Shown in pieces: positions 34,139-43,551 of a stretch of DNA of 44,545 nt (the first letter of the stretch is position 1; every line of letters begins with the position of its first letter). The stretch lies in NCBI GenBank assembly GCA_031267775.1, contig JAIRYL010000186.1, forward strand, positions 1 through 44,545. Reading direction: 5' to 3'. The notes under the pieces were generated by a model that saw only the letters and a list, made by a program, of their open reading frames with translations, did not search any database and was not told where the DNA came from. A program made the position numbers and the translations under genes. Origin of the DNA: Tannerellaceae bacterium. GTDB lineage: Bacteria; Bacteroidota; Bacteroidia; Bacteroidales; Tannerellaceae.

Positions 34139-34925
34139 TGATACTTAGCGGGTTAAATTACAGATATTAAATTCTTCCTGTTTCGCCTGTCTAACATTTA
34201 TGCCCGAACACAGTGTTTTTACCGGCGAGCCATTGGAGGGCGATGCTTACAATAGAATAGAAAAGTCCCTCGCAATAAAACATAAACAACTTAATATGAA
34301 ATCGAATCGATAGAAGAGAAAGAGAGTTGGCGGGAAGCCGCCTGCGCAGAGCATTTCAATTTTTTCACAATCTATACCGTTACAACTGTTAAAAACGCTC
34401 CCCGCCACTTACAGATAAGTAAGTTACCGCTAAGGTACAAATTTTTCAAAGTCAAAGGATCCACAAAGGATCTACAAAGGATCTACAAAGGATCATGCTA
34501 CCTGTAAGCAAGCCACAGGTTATGGCTTTACAAAACGACGCCTGCCAAACTTGCAAAAAAACCATCCGGAAACCGCCCCCGTACAGCCCCGTTGCCGCCT
34601 AATCGCTCCTGACGCTTTGATACCGTTTCAAACAAAAACCAACCAATCTGTCAAAAAGCGAATGTCTCGGAAATTATAAACAGTTATGAATATTTATGTA
34701 GATTTAACTGGAAAACCGCCCCGAAAGCCCGGAATTTACATATTGATACAATTCAGGTTTCTTAACAGAATAAAACATATCCCTGCCGGCTATTCATCTA
34801 ACCTACACTGTACTCCCTTCTCAAAAAAACGCAGGGGGGCAGTGATGAAGCTATGATTTCAGGTTTTAGACGCCGGCGCCTCTGAAAACATATTCGCCTC
34901 AGATGAAACATACGGGCAATTTTAT
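34139..34925. other. Long non-coding stretch with repeats
   Basis: I see no credible gene in about 790 bases. It holds four 11-bp direct repeats (34453-34496), a 7-bp inverted pair tggcggg/cccgcca (about 34329-34335 / 34401-34407) that could close a stem-loop of about 80 bases, and a palindrome around cttacagataagtaag (34409-34424). I do not recognise RNase P, tmRNA, SRP or 6S RNA here, and no tRNA. Confidence 0.5.
34453..34496. repeat. Four 11-bp direct repeats (caaaggatcta)
   Basis: The units start at 34453, 34464, 34475 and 34486 and read caaaggatcca, caaaggatcta, caaaggatcta and caaaggatcat. The 11-base period keeps the units on the same helix face, as for iterons or operators. Confidence 0.85.
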
Positions 34926-34933
34926 TATCTTTG
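34926..34933 (+). promoter_or_regulatory. Promoter -7 element of the M24 peptidase / pyrBI run
   Basis: TATCTTTG is an exact -7 match, followed by aaggag at 34943-34948 and ATG at 34977. No good -33 TTTG is seen. Confidence 0.45.
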
Positions 34934-34976
34934 ATGTTCGATAAGGAGATATTCATACTAATAGAATGCCAAAGGG

Positions 34977-36149
34977 ATGATAAAAAAGATGTTAGCCGAC
35001 GATTTACGGTTAAAATGGAACCGGGTGCAGCAGGCAATGAAGGCAACGGGCGCGGATGGATGTCTGTTGTCTATAGACGTTAATTTATATTATATGGCCG
35101 GGCGTATCTTTAGCGGTTATTTTTATTTGCCGGCAGACGGAGATCCTTTCTTTTTTGTTAAACGCCCAAACGGATTAAGCGACGAACAAGTGGTATATAT
35201 CCGCAAGCCCGAACAAATAACGGATGCTTTTGCCGAAAGAGGAATAAAGAAACCGGAAAAACTATTGCTCGAAGCGGATGAATTAACTTATAATGAATAC
35301 ATGCGCCTGTTAGCCATATTCAATCCGAAAGAAACGGCAAACGCAACGACCCTTATGCGTACCTTGCGCAGTATTAAAACGCCTTGGGAAATAGAGCAGT
35401 TCCGAATATCGGCCAAACAGCACGACAAAACGTATGCGGAGATACCTTCCTGTTATCGTCCGGACATGACAGACCTTGAGTTTCAATACGAAATAGAAAA
35501 ACGAATGCGGCAAAACGGTTCTATCGGTTTGTTTCGTTCATTCGGGACAAATATGGATATATTCATGGGCAGTGTTTTAGCCGGCGATAATGCCGCGACG
35601 CCTTCGCCTTTTGATTTTGCTTTGGGAGGCGAAGGGGTTATCTCGCTGCCGCTTGGCGCTAACGGGACTGCCTTGAAAAACGGAATGGCCATTATGGTAG
35701 ATATGGCAGGCAACTATACCGCTTATATAACGGATATGACGCGCGTCTTCTCCGTTGGCAAACTGCCGGAACAGGCCTGTAAAGCGCATAGGGTATCTAT
35801 TTGTATCCAACAGGAAATAGAACGTATGGCCAAACCCGGAACAGCTTGCTCGGAATTGTACAACCTGTCTCTCCGCATGGCCGAACGGGAAGGGCTGTCG
35901 GCCTGTTTCATGGGAACGGAGCAACAAGCTAAATTTGTTGGCCACGGCGTCGGCATACAGATAAACGAATTGCCGGTACTCGCCCCGCGTTCAAAGGAAC
36001 GGCTTGCGCCGAATATGGTCTTTGCCCTGGAACCCAAATTTGTAATTCCCGGCGTTGGGGCCGTTGGTATAGAGAACAGTTTCCGGGTTACCGAATCGGG
36101 CCTTGAAAAATTAACGCTCGCTGAAGAAAACATTATCCAATTATGCTAA
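34977..36149 (+). CDS. M24 metallopeptidase (Xaa-Pro aminopeptidase type)
   Basis: A 390-aa cytoplasmic peptidase of the pita-bread fold that cleaves N-terminal residues before proline. A creatinase-like N-domain (about 5-130) precedes the catalytic domain (about 140-385). All five dinuclear-metal ligands are seen: D242 (VDMAGNY), D253 (ITDMTRVF), H323 (GHGVGIQI), E352 (ALEPKF) and E366 (GIENSFRV). The start ATG follows aaaggg directly, and a second in-frame ATG at 34989 is possible. It opens a six-gene plus-strand run with gaps of 26 bases or less. Confidence 0.95.
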   Translation: MIKKMLADDLRLKWNRVQQAMKATGADGCLLSIDVNLYYMAGRIFSGYFYLPADGDPFFFVKRPNGLSDEQVVYIRKPEQITDAFAERGIKKPEKLLLEADELTYNEYMRLLAIFNPKETANATTLMRTLRSIKTPWEIEQFRISAKQHDKTYAEIPSCYRPDMTDLEFQYEIEKRMRQNGSIGLFRSFGTNMDIFMGSVLAGDNAATPSPFDFALGGEGVISLPLGANGTALKNGMAIMVDMAGNYTAYITDMTRVFSVGKLPEQACKAHRVSICIQQEIERMAKPGTACSELYNLSLRMAEREGLSACFMGTEQQAKFVGHGVGIQINELPVLAPRSKERLAPNMVFALEPKFVIPGVGAVGIENSFRVTESGLEKLTLAEENIIQLC

Positions 36150-36175
36150 TTAACACAAACATAAATCAATAACGC

Positions 36176-37873
36176 ATGAATAAGGCAATAACGCTTTTAC
36201 TTTTGTTCGCCCTGTTTATTATGCCGGCAAACGGAGCAAGAAAAACAGGAGAAATTAAACCGGTTAAAAACATCATTCTTATGATTCCGGATGGAACTTC
36301 ATTAGCTACCGTCTCTATCGCTCGATGGTTGCAATGGTACAATAATCCCGAACGGCCCAAACTAAACATCGATCCCTATCTTTGCGGAACCGTGCGCACA
36401 CATTCTTCCAATGCTCCTATCGGAGATTCCGCCCCTACCACGTCGTGCTATATGACCGGTTATCCGAGCCGGACAGGCTATGTTTCTACGTATCCCGAAA
36501 GCGATCCCGACAACGATATCTATCCAACCGATCCGGCGCGCGCTTTTCAACCGCTGACAACCGTATTGGAAGCGGGCAAACTACTGCATAATAAAACCGG
36601 AGGATTAGTCTTTACCTGCGAGTTTCCGCATGCAACTCCGGCCGATTGCTCGGCGCACAGTTACAACCGGGGTAAATATGAGTGGATTGCTCCGCAAATG
36701 GCGCATAATGATTTAAGCGTAGTTATAGGCGGAGGCGTTTCTTTATTATCCGAAGAAGATGAAACGTATCTTGAATCAAATGGATATACCGTTTACGCAA
36801 ATGATTTGAACGGTATGCGGAATGATACGTCCAGCAAAATGTGGGCTTTATATGGCGATCGTGACATGGCGTACGATATCGACCGCGATCCGGCCAAACA
36901 ACCCTCCATAGCAGAAATGACCCGTATCGCTATTGAAAAACTGTCGAAGAATGAAAACGGTTTCTTTCTTATGGTAGAAGGCAGCAAAATAGACTGGGCG
37001 GCACATGGAAACGATCCGGTAGGCATGGCTACCGACTTCCTTGCTTTTGACCAGGCTTGCGGCGTGGCTCTGGAATTTGCGCGCAAAGACGGCGAAACGG
37101 CCGTCGTTATCGCGCCCGATCATGGAAACAGCGGTATCAGTCTGGGCGTGCGTCATTGCGGCGGATACGATAAACTTACGAAAGAACAGCTTTTTCATGC
37201 TTTCTCTCAATTTAAATTAACCGCCGAAGGTTTTGTGGGGAAGTTAAACAGCCAACCGGCTTCGGAAGTGCAGCCTATATTCCGCGAATATGCGGGTTTT
37301 GAATTGAACGAACAAGAGCTTGAAGCCTTATATCATTGCAGCAGTTACAAAAACAGCCCCATCCCCGAAAACGAACGTTCGTCCGAAGGTATCGAGCCGT
37401 CGCTCTATAGCGGATCGCTGAATACGTTCATTTCTAAACTGATCACATCTAAAACATGCTTTGGTTTTACTACCGGAGGCCATACGGGGGAAGAGGTATT
37501 TCTTGCCGGATATCATCCGCAGGGCGATATACCTTTGGGCATGCATACGAATATTGAACTGAATGAATACCTGTGTAATCTTTTTGGTTTTAACAGAGAT
37601 GAACTGGACAGGTTAACCAAGCAAAACTTTGCCAGGCATACGGACGTATTCAAAAACTATACCTGCGAGATTATTCCGGCTAAAGAAGAAAAAGGCTCTC
37701 CTGCGCTGGTTGTAAAGAATAAAAAGAAACAACTGAATATAAAGCCATTTACAAATATCGTGACGGAAGGTAAGAAAGGAGATAAAGAAATCAGGCTCAA
37801 CTCCGTTATTGTTTATGTAGATAAAAACAATACGTTCTACCTGCCGGAACAGGTAGCGGAGTATCTGAAATAA
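36176..37873 (+). CDS. Secreted alkaline phosphatase (PhoA superfamily)
   Basis: A 565-aa periplasmic phosphomonoesterase with signal peptide MNKAITLLLLFALFIMPANG. Markers are MIPDGTS (metal D39), GDSAPTTSCYMTG (nucleophile Ser85 after the metal Asp84), VEGSKIDWAAHGND, IAPDHGNSG and the late TTGGHTGEEV with the metal-binding His. It begins 26 bases after the M24 gene and ends nine bases before pyrB, so it is probably co-transcribed with pyrimidine synthesis genes. It could release inorganic phosphate from nucleotides in the periplasm. Confidence 0.93.
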   Translation: MNKAITLLLLFALFIMPANGARKTGEIKPVKNIILMIPDGTSLATVSIARWLQWYNNPERPKLNIDPYLCGTVRTHSSNAPIGDSAPTTSCYMTGYPSRTGYVSTYPESDPDNDIYPTDPARAFQPLTTVLEAGKLLHNKTGGLVFTCEFPHATPADCSAHSYNRGKYEWIAPQMAHNDLSVVIGGGVSLLSEEDETYLESNGYTVYANDLNGMRNDTSSKMWALYGDRDMAYDIDRDPAKQPSIAEMTRIAIEKLSKNENGFFLMVEGSKIDWAAHGNDPVGMATDFLAFDQACGVALEFARKDGETAVVIAPDHGNSGISLGVRHCGGYDKLTKEQLFHAFSQFKLTAEGFVGKLNSQPASEVQPIFREYAGFELNEQELEALYHCSSYKNSPIPENERSSEGIEPSLYSGSLNTFISKLITSKTCFGFTTGGHTGEEVFLAGYHPQGDIPLGMHTNIELNEYLCNLFGFNRDELDRLTKQNFARHTDVFKNYTCEIIPAKEEKGSPALVVKNKKKQLNIKPFTNIVTEGKKGDKEIRLNSVIVYVDKNNTFYLPEQVAEYLK

Positions 37874-37882
37874 ATAGAATCT

Positions 37883-38803
37883 ATGAAGAGTAAAAGCTTA
37901 GTTTCCATCGATCAATGCTCCAGAGAAGACATTTTACGTATTCTGGAGAATGCCGCCAAGTTTGAGGCCAATCCAAACAGAACGCTGTTAGACGGTAAGG
38001 TAGCGGCTACCTTATTCTTTGAACCTTCCACCCGCACCCGCCTGAGTTTTGAAACGGCCGTAAACCGGCTGGGCGGCCGCGTTGTCGGTTTTCAGGACGC
38101 CTCTACCACCAGTTCGTCGAAAGGAGAAACGCTTAAAGACACCATCCTCATGGTAAGTAATTATGTAGACCTTATCATTATGAGGCATCATCTGGAAGGC
38201 GCGGCGCGCTATGCTTCGGAGGTAACCGGCATACCGATTATCAATGCCGGAGACGGAGCCAACCAGCATCCTTCGCAAACGTTACTGGATTTGTACTCTA
38301 TACAAAAAACGCAGGGAAAACTGACAAACCTTGCCATTACGATAGTGGGCGATTTGAAATATGGACGTACGGTACATTCGCTGATTGTTGGAATGTCTCA
38401 TTTTAATCCGGCCTTCCATTTTATTGCTCCGGAAGAATTACGTATGCCGGAAGAACTAAAAAACAGTTGCGATAAACTAAACATCCCTTATACGGAACAT
38501 ACAGACTTTACCGAGGAAATCATTAACCAATCGGATATTCTTTATATGACCCGCGTACAGCGTGAACGTTTTACAGATTTGGAAGAATACGAACGGGTAA
38601 AAAACATCTATATTTTGAAGAACGACATGCTAAAAAACAGCAAAAACAACCTTCGTATCTTACATCCGCTACCCCGCGTAAATGAAATAGCGTACGATGT
38701 AGACGATAACCCGAAAGCGTATTTTATTCAGCAGGCACGGAATGGACTGTTTACGCGCGAAGCGATTATTTGTGAAGTTTTAGGTATAAATCATTTAATA
38801 TAA
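37883..38803 (+). CDS. pyrB: Aspartate carbamoyltransferase catalytic subunit
   Basis: A 306-aa enzyme that makes carbamoyl-aspartate in pyrimidine synthesis. It has the carbamoyl-phosphate loop STRTRLSFE (S49-E57), the SSSKGETLKDT loop, and GDGANQHPSQTLLDLY and HPLPRVNEIA segments. It has the full length of the class B-type catalytic chain and is followed by pyrI after five bases. Confidence 0.98.
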   Translation: MKSKSLVSIDQCSREDILRILENAAKFEANPNRTLLDGKVAATLFFEPSTRTRLSFETAVNRLGGRVVGFQDASTTSSSKGETLKDTILMVSNYVDLIIMRHHLEGAARYASEVTGIPIINAGDGANQHPSQTLLDLYSIQKTQGKLTNLAITIVGDLKYGRTVHSLIVGMSHFNPAFHFIAPEELRMPEELKNSCDKLNIPYTEHTDFTEEIINQSDILYMTRVQRERFTDLEEYERVKNIYILKNDMLKNSKNNLRILHPLPRVNEIAYDVDDNPKAYFIQQARNGLFTREAIICEVLGINHLI

Positions 38804-38808
38804 AAGCT

Positions 38809-39273
38809 ATGTCGGCACAAAAGAAAAAAGAACTGCAGGTAGCCGCTTTGGAAAACGGAACGGCTATCGACCATATTCCGCCCGGCCAGTTATTTAAAGT
38901 AGCCCATCTGCTTGAATTGGAAAAGATGAACAACACGATTACGATTGGGAATAATTTTTACAGTAAAAAAATGGGACGGAAAGGGGTTATCAAAATTGCC
39001 GGTAAATTCTTTGAAGAAGATGAAATAAACCGCATAGCGCTCATTGCTCCTAACGTAATACTGAATGAAATACGCGATTATGAAGTGATAGGCAAATATA
39101 CGGTTACATTGCCCGACGAACTTACCGGTATAGTAAAATGCAATAACAAAAAATGCATTACCAACAATGAGCCGATGCTTACCCGTTTTGATGTAATAGA
39201 TAAGGAAAAAGGCACTGTTAAATGCCGTTATTGCGAACGTAAAATAAATAAAGAAGATATTGTAATTAAATGA
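38809..39273 (+). CDS. pyrI: Aspartate carbamoyltransferase regulatory subunit
   Basis: A 154-aa regulatory chain that binds CTP/ATP and tunes PyrB. The C-terminal zinc site is complete: C111 and C116 (CNNKKC), C139 and C142 (CRYC). Its TGA stop overlaps the next ATG (ATGA), giving translational coupling with the flavin reductase. Confidence 0.98.
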   Translation: MSAQKKKELQVAALENGTAIDHIPPGQLFKVAHLLELEKMNNTITIGNNFYSKKMGRKGVIKIAGKFFEEDEINRIALIAPNVILNEIRDYEVIGKYTVTLPDELTGIVKCNNKKCITNNEPMLTRFDVIDKEKGTVKCRYCERKINKEDIVIK

Positions 39274-39836
39274 AAACAGACTGGAAGCCGGGAACGATGA
39301 TTTATCCCTTACCGGCAGTTATGATTAGTTGCGGCAGCGAACCCGCCGAATTTAATATTATTACGGCAAGCTGGGTAGGCACGCTCTGTACAAATCCGCC
39401 GATGTGCTACATCTCCATCCGCCCCGAACGGTATTCGTATCCTGTTTTAATGAAAAATATGGAATTTGTGATTAACCTCACAACGGAATCCTTAGCTTTT
39501 GCTACAGACTGGTGCGGCGTTACTTCGGGTAAAGATCATGCTAAATTTGAGGAAATGAATCTAACGCCGGGTAAAGCGTCTGTAGTAAAAGCGCCTCTCA
39601 TTGAAGAATCTCCTCTCTGTATAGAGTGCCGGGTGCGGGAGATAATGCCTTTGGGAAGTCACAGCATGTTTATAGCCGACGTCGTCAATATTAAAGCTGA
39701 TGAAAAATACCTGAACGAAACAACCGGCGCTTTTGATTTGGAAAAAGCGGGGCCATTAGCTTATGCGCATGGCAAGTATTATGGATTAGGCAAATGTATC
39801 GGTAAATTTGGCTGGTCGGTAAAGAAAAACAAATAA
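39270..39836 (+). CDS. Flavin reductase family protein (FMN-binding split barrel)
   Basis: A 188-aa protein of the flavin-reductase-like FMN-binding split barrel (PF01613). YPLPAVMISCG..PAEFNIITASWVGTLCTNPP and SIRPERYSYP carry the flavin site, and NLTTESLAFATDWCGVTSGKDHAKF follows. It probably reduces FMN/FAD or another low-potential electron carrier; the exact substrate is unknown. It overlaps pyrI by four bases, a pairing also common in Bacteroidales. Confidence 0.92.
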   Translation: MKTDWKPGTMIYPLPAVMISCGSEPAEFNIITASWVGTLCTNPPMCYISIRPERYSYPVLMKNMEFVINLTTESLAFATDWCGVTSGKDHAKFEEMNLTPGKASVVKAPLIEESPLCIECRVREIMPLGSHSMFIADVVNIKADEKYLNETTGAFDLEKAGPLAYAHGKYYGLGKCIGKFGWSVKKNK

Positions 39837-39845
39837 AAAGACAGC

Positions 39846-40553
39846 ATGATAAAAGCCTTTTTAACAGGATTATTTCTTTTGTACTTCCTGTCGGTATATG
39901 CGCAAAATACAGTAAAGGTGGCAGACAAGATGTTTAACTGGGGAGCTAAAGCAGGGCTTAATTCCACCTTTCCGATTATCAATTCAATTGAGGTTGACGG
40001 GCAAAAAGCGGAAAATATTCAATTACAATACAAGGTAGGCGTATTAGCCGCCGCTTTTTGCCGTTTCAATATAAACAGGTTTTTTGTTCAGCCGAGCATA
40101 TCCTGGAGACATGCTTCGGGAGATATCCGTTTCAACCTTCCTTCCGGAGCGGAAGCGCCCGCTGCCGCGCGTAGCTTTGACCTGTTAACGTATAAAGTAA
40201 AGTCGATAGAAGCGCCCGTATTGACAGGCTATAAAATAGTAAACGAAGGGCCTTACGGACTAAGCTTTATGGGAGGCCCTACTATTAAATATCGCTATGA
40301 CGTAAGTTATTTATCCAATTTCTTCGACTCGCCGCGTAAATATGTCAGCGACAGTACGCCGTGGGGAATAAGCTTTGTGTGTGGCGTGGGGGTTACAATC
40401 TGGCGTTTCTTTTTCGACGTTACCTACGAATTTGGTTTAAATCAGGTAGATTCGGATTTTAAAGACAACCGTTCCAGCAAATCCGGCGGAAACGACCTCT
40501 CCATAGATAAACATACCAATGTGATGAGTTTTTCTCTCGGTTTTCTTTTTTAA
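39846..40553 (+). CDS. PorT-like outer-membrane beta-barrel protein
   Basis: A 235-aa protein with signal peptide MIKAFLTGLFLLYFLSVYAQ. Repeated amphipathic strands (FNWGAKAGLNSTFPII, KVGVLAAAFCRFNI, FFVQPSISWRHASGD, VMSFSLGFLF) indicate an eight-strand OMP_b-brl_2 barrel like PorT, a component linked with type IX secretion in Porphyromonas. Role here unproven. It ends the plus-strand run, and its stop is directly adjacent to the convergent nuclease gene stop. Confidence 0.88.
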   Translation: MIKAFLTGLFLLYFLSVYAQNTVKVADKMFNWGAKAGLNSTFPIINSIEVDGQKAENIQLQYKVGVLAAAFCRFNINRFFVQPSISWRHASGDIRFNLPSGAEAPAAARSFDLLTYKVKSIEAPVLTGYKIVNEGPYGLSFMGGPTIKYRYDVSYLSNFFDSPRKYVSDSTPWGISFVCGVGVTIWRFFFDVTYEFGLNQVDSDFKDNRSSKSGGNDLSIDKHTNVMSFSLGFLF

Positions 40554-43439
40554 CTATTTCCCGCAAATATTCTTAAACGGGCAATAAACGCAGGCTTTTC
40601 CCGTCGGCGTTTGAACAAAGGGGGTATCCTTTCCGAATATTTCGTCTAAACAGGCGCGCATATTCGCTTCAAATGCTTCGGTATAATCCGAAAAGCAATC
40701 AACCCTCTTCTTCTCTCTCGCTCCCACGCGATGATAGATACTTACGTCAAAGTCGCCGGCAAAAATCGTACGCATGTAATAAATGCCCGGCCGAACGCTT
40801 TTTTCCCTGTTTTCGGGCAACCGGCTATACATCCAGGCATACATAAAAACTTGCATAACCGCTTTCGGACGTTCTTTTTCTTCTATGCTGAAAAGACTTT
40901 CGAGGGTAGAAAAATGCTGTAATCCTTTACCGCTCTTATAATCGATGATACGCGTTAAATCCCCCACTTTGTCAATGCGGTCGATAAAGCCCTTTAACTG
41001 TATCCCGGAACCGTCCGAAAGGGAGAACAGGTCTTTCATCCTTTTTTCCGACTCCAAATAATAAAAGGGGGTTAACTTACCATCCTGTTCTATTATCCTT
41101 TCTACATATTTGCGAATCATCTCTCCAATCAAAAAATTCTGGCCGGTAAGCGAACAGACCGTCTCGGACTTGAAGAATAAGCCGGCAAATGCGCGAGCGA
41201 TAGACCGGATAATAGCCTCCCTGTCTTTCCCTATTGTGCGGAGCAGATCGGCCGTCACCCATTTACCCTGTAAAGGTTCGTACAGTTCTTCCATTACTTT
41301 ATGAAGAATACTGCCAAACACATCGCTACCAATCGTCTCGCTTACCTCGTCTTCTTCTTTAACGCCTTCTACTGCCAAAAAGTAAAACTTGAGCGGACAA
41401 TCCAGATACGTATTTATGGCGCTGGCCGAAATAGCTTTCTCTCCTCCTGTACGGAAAGAAGCCAAATGCTCCATCACCTCGTCTGTTTTCTTTATTTGGA
41501 CAGGAAAAGCCTTTGACGACGATACATTGTAGACGACCAGCTTCTCTTGCGCCGGCTCTTCATAATGATAATGTAACTGGTGGATAAAGCGGCTTTTTTC
41601 TCCTGTCTGCAAACCGTTGTTGCGCGTATCATACAGCAAACTTACCTTTTTTGCCCGATGGATAAGACGATAGAAATGATACGCCCATACGCTATCCTGG
41701 CGTTCGTAAGTGGGCAAGCCAAAAGCGCGTCTTAAATTATACGGGATAAACGAATTGGCCGTTTTCTTCTGCGGAAAAGTTCCTTCATTCATCGAAAGAA
41801 TAATAACTCTATCAAAATCTAACGCGCGCGTTTCCAGCACGCCCATAACCTGTAACCCGGAAAGCGGCTCGCCGTGAAACGGAATGGTAATCGTATCGGT
41901 TATTCGCTTCAGCAGACGGAAGTAGGTATCAATCTCCATATCTACCTGCGCCTTCCGCATCATTTCCGTTATCTTGTTTACCGTTGTAAAATAGTGGAAT
42001 ATAAACTCCCGTTCCATATCTTTAGGCGAGAAGGCTTGCGTTTCTTCATCTTCCATGCCGGTAGCCGCAGCGGTCATTTGCTTGTTTAATTCTTCCAGCA
42101 CGCTTGTTAAATAGGCCGGCAACCGGGTAACGTCAACGGCGGGCGTAAATAAAATATCCAATAAAGGCGTTTGGTTCAATTCGGCACAATCTATCGTTAC
42201 TTTATTAAATTCCGTAATATGCTTGACTAACCTTGTAATTACTTCCGGATTTGAAGCCGCAATATATTGATGGTTTAATATCTGTAAAACGTCTCTGAAA
42301 TAAAACGCAGGCCGGCGATCAATATAACGTATATTTTTTTGCAAGGCTAAAATACATTCCATCAGCGAGGCCGCCGGCGTTCTTCCCAGCGGATACCCCA
42401 TGGTTACATTTATACGCCGGATTTGCTCCGGTATAGCGTTTAGCACAGGCATTAGCAAGCGCTCGTCCGGCAAAACCACAGCCGTCCGTAAAGCCTCCTC
42501 CGCTGTAAAATTTGTTGTCGCACATAATTTGTCTAACAGGGTATAGACTTGTTTGGCTTGTCCGATAGCCGAAGGTATCCCTATTACTTCTATCTCTGTT
42601 TCGGAAGAAAGGGTTTCTTCAAAAGATAAACGGGAGGGGAAAAGCTGTTTGTTTCGCTCTACAAAATAAGACGCTTTATTATTCGTGTCGGTTACTTTAT
42701 CTGATGCATAATCCCAGTAAAAATCAGTATGGCCTTTTTTTTGCAATTCCAGCAAGAGTTTCTCTTCAACTAAAGAAAGAGCGTTCAATCCAACAAAAAC
42801 GATCTGTTGATAAGGCAACTCTTTGATCCCTTTTTCCGCCATATTTTCCACTACCTCGCGGAATATCATTCCTTCATAACCTTTATTCTCCTCTGCTAAT
42901 GTTTTTTTAAATGCCGCATAGAGTTCGTAAAGTATTTCCCACAAAGCAAGAAAGCGCTGCTGTTTGTCGCTATCGTTTTTAGGATAGAAAGATGACCAAA
43001 ACGAACGGATAGCCGCTATTTGCGTTTCATTCAGAAAACTAAAATCCTTTTCTATTTCGCGCAAGTCTGTTACATTCGTAAATAACTTGCGGGCGTCTAT
43101 CAGATACTTGTCTACATCGTCAAAATCATTCAACAGCAGTTCGCCCCAGTAAAGAAATTCGTCAAAAGTCTCGGTATCATTACTTTTTTCTATATAGATG
43201 GTATACAAAGAAAAAAGCGCCGAAATACGGTCGGCCACCTGCTTGCCGCTTATGGCCAGAAACAAATCGTTTAGCGTAAAAACAGCCGGCGAAAACAAGG
43301 GCTTGTCCGATACCTCCGATAAATACTTCTGAAAGAACAGCCCCGCGCGCCTGTTGGGAAATACAAAGGCGTAATGACTGACGTCTGTGCCGAATGTATC
43401 GTAAAAAAGGGATGCTATCTGGTGTAAAAAAGGTTTCAT
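40554..43439 (-). CDS. AddB-like PD-(D/E)XK nuclease with iron-sulfur site
   Basis: A 961-aa DNA-repair protein resembling AddB, the inactive-helicase and nuclease chain of AddAB. The N-terminal part (about 1-640) is helicase-like. The C-terminal RecB-type nuclease has SASAINTYLDCPLKFYF, metal-site residues GFIDRIDKV (D820) and IIDYKSGKG (D833, K835). C681 with C950, C953 and C959 (CVYCPFKNIC) gives the AddB 4Fe-4S pattern. The partner AddA-like UvrD helicase is not in this window. The gene stops with no intergenic gap before PorT-like. Confidence 0.9.
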   Translation of the reverse strand: MKPFLHQIASLFYDTFGTDVSHYAFVFPNRRAGLFFQKYLSEVSDKPLFSPAVFTLNDLFLAISGKQVADRISALFSLYTIYIEKSNDTETFDEFLYWGELLLNDFDDVDKYLIDARKLFTNVTDLREIEKDFSFLNETQIAAIRSFWSSFYPKNDSDKQQRFLALWEILYELYAAFKKTLAEENKGYEGMIFREVVENMAEKGIKELPYQQIVFVGLNALSLVEEKLLLELQKKGHTDFYWDYASDKVTDTNNKASYFVERNKQLFPSRLSFEETLSSETEIEVIGIPSAIGQAKQVYTLLDKLCATTNFTAEEALRTAVVLPDERLLMPVLNAIPEQIRRINVTMGYPLGRTPAASLMECILALQKNIRYIDRRPAFYFRDVLQILNHQYIAASNPEVITRLVKHITEFNKVTIDCAELNQTPLLDILFTPAVDVTRLPAYLTSVLEELNKQMTAAATGMEDEETQAFSPKDMEREFIFHYFTTVNKITEMMRKAQVDMEIDTYFRLLKRITDTITIPFHGEPLSGLQVMGVLETRALDFDRVIILSMNEGTFPQKKTANSFIPYNLRRAFGLPTYERQDSVWAYHFYRLIHRAKKVSLLYDTRNNGLQTGEKSRFIHQLHYHYEEPAQEKLVVYNVSSSKAFPVQIKKTDEVMEHLASFRTGGEKAISASAINTYLDCPLKFYFLAVEGVKEEDEVSETIGSDVFGSILHKVMEELYEPLQGKWVTADLLRTIGKDREAIIRSIARAFAGLFFKSETVCSLTGQNFLIGEMIRKYVERIIEQDGKLTPFYYLESEKRMKDLFSLSDGSGIQLKGFIDRIDKVGDLTRIIDYKSGKGLQHFSTLESLFSIEEKERPKAVMQVFMYAWMYSRLPENREKSVRPGIYYMRTIFAGDFDVSIYHRVGAREKKRVDCFSDYTEAFEANMRACLDEIFGKDTPFVQTPTGKACVYCPFKNICGK

Positions 43440-43551
43440 CTACTATTAATTTGTATGCAAAACTACCTAAAATTATCTGTATCATCTGTATTCCGTGCGT
43501 CATATACTGCGGAATACTACTTTCCACGAAGTACTAATGGTTAATAATTTA

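Noticed and set aside
34453..34496. CRISPR array
   Set aside because: The units are contiguous 11-mers without spacers and no cas gene is present.
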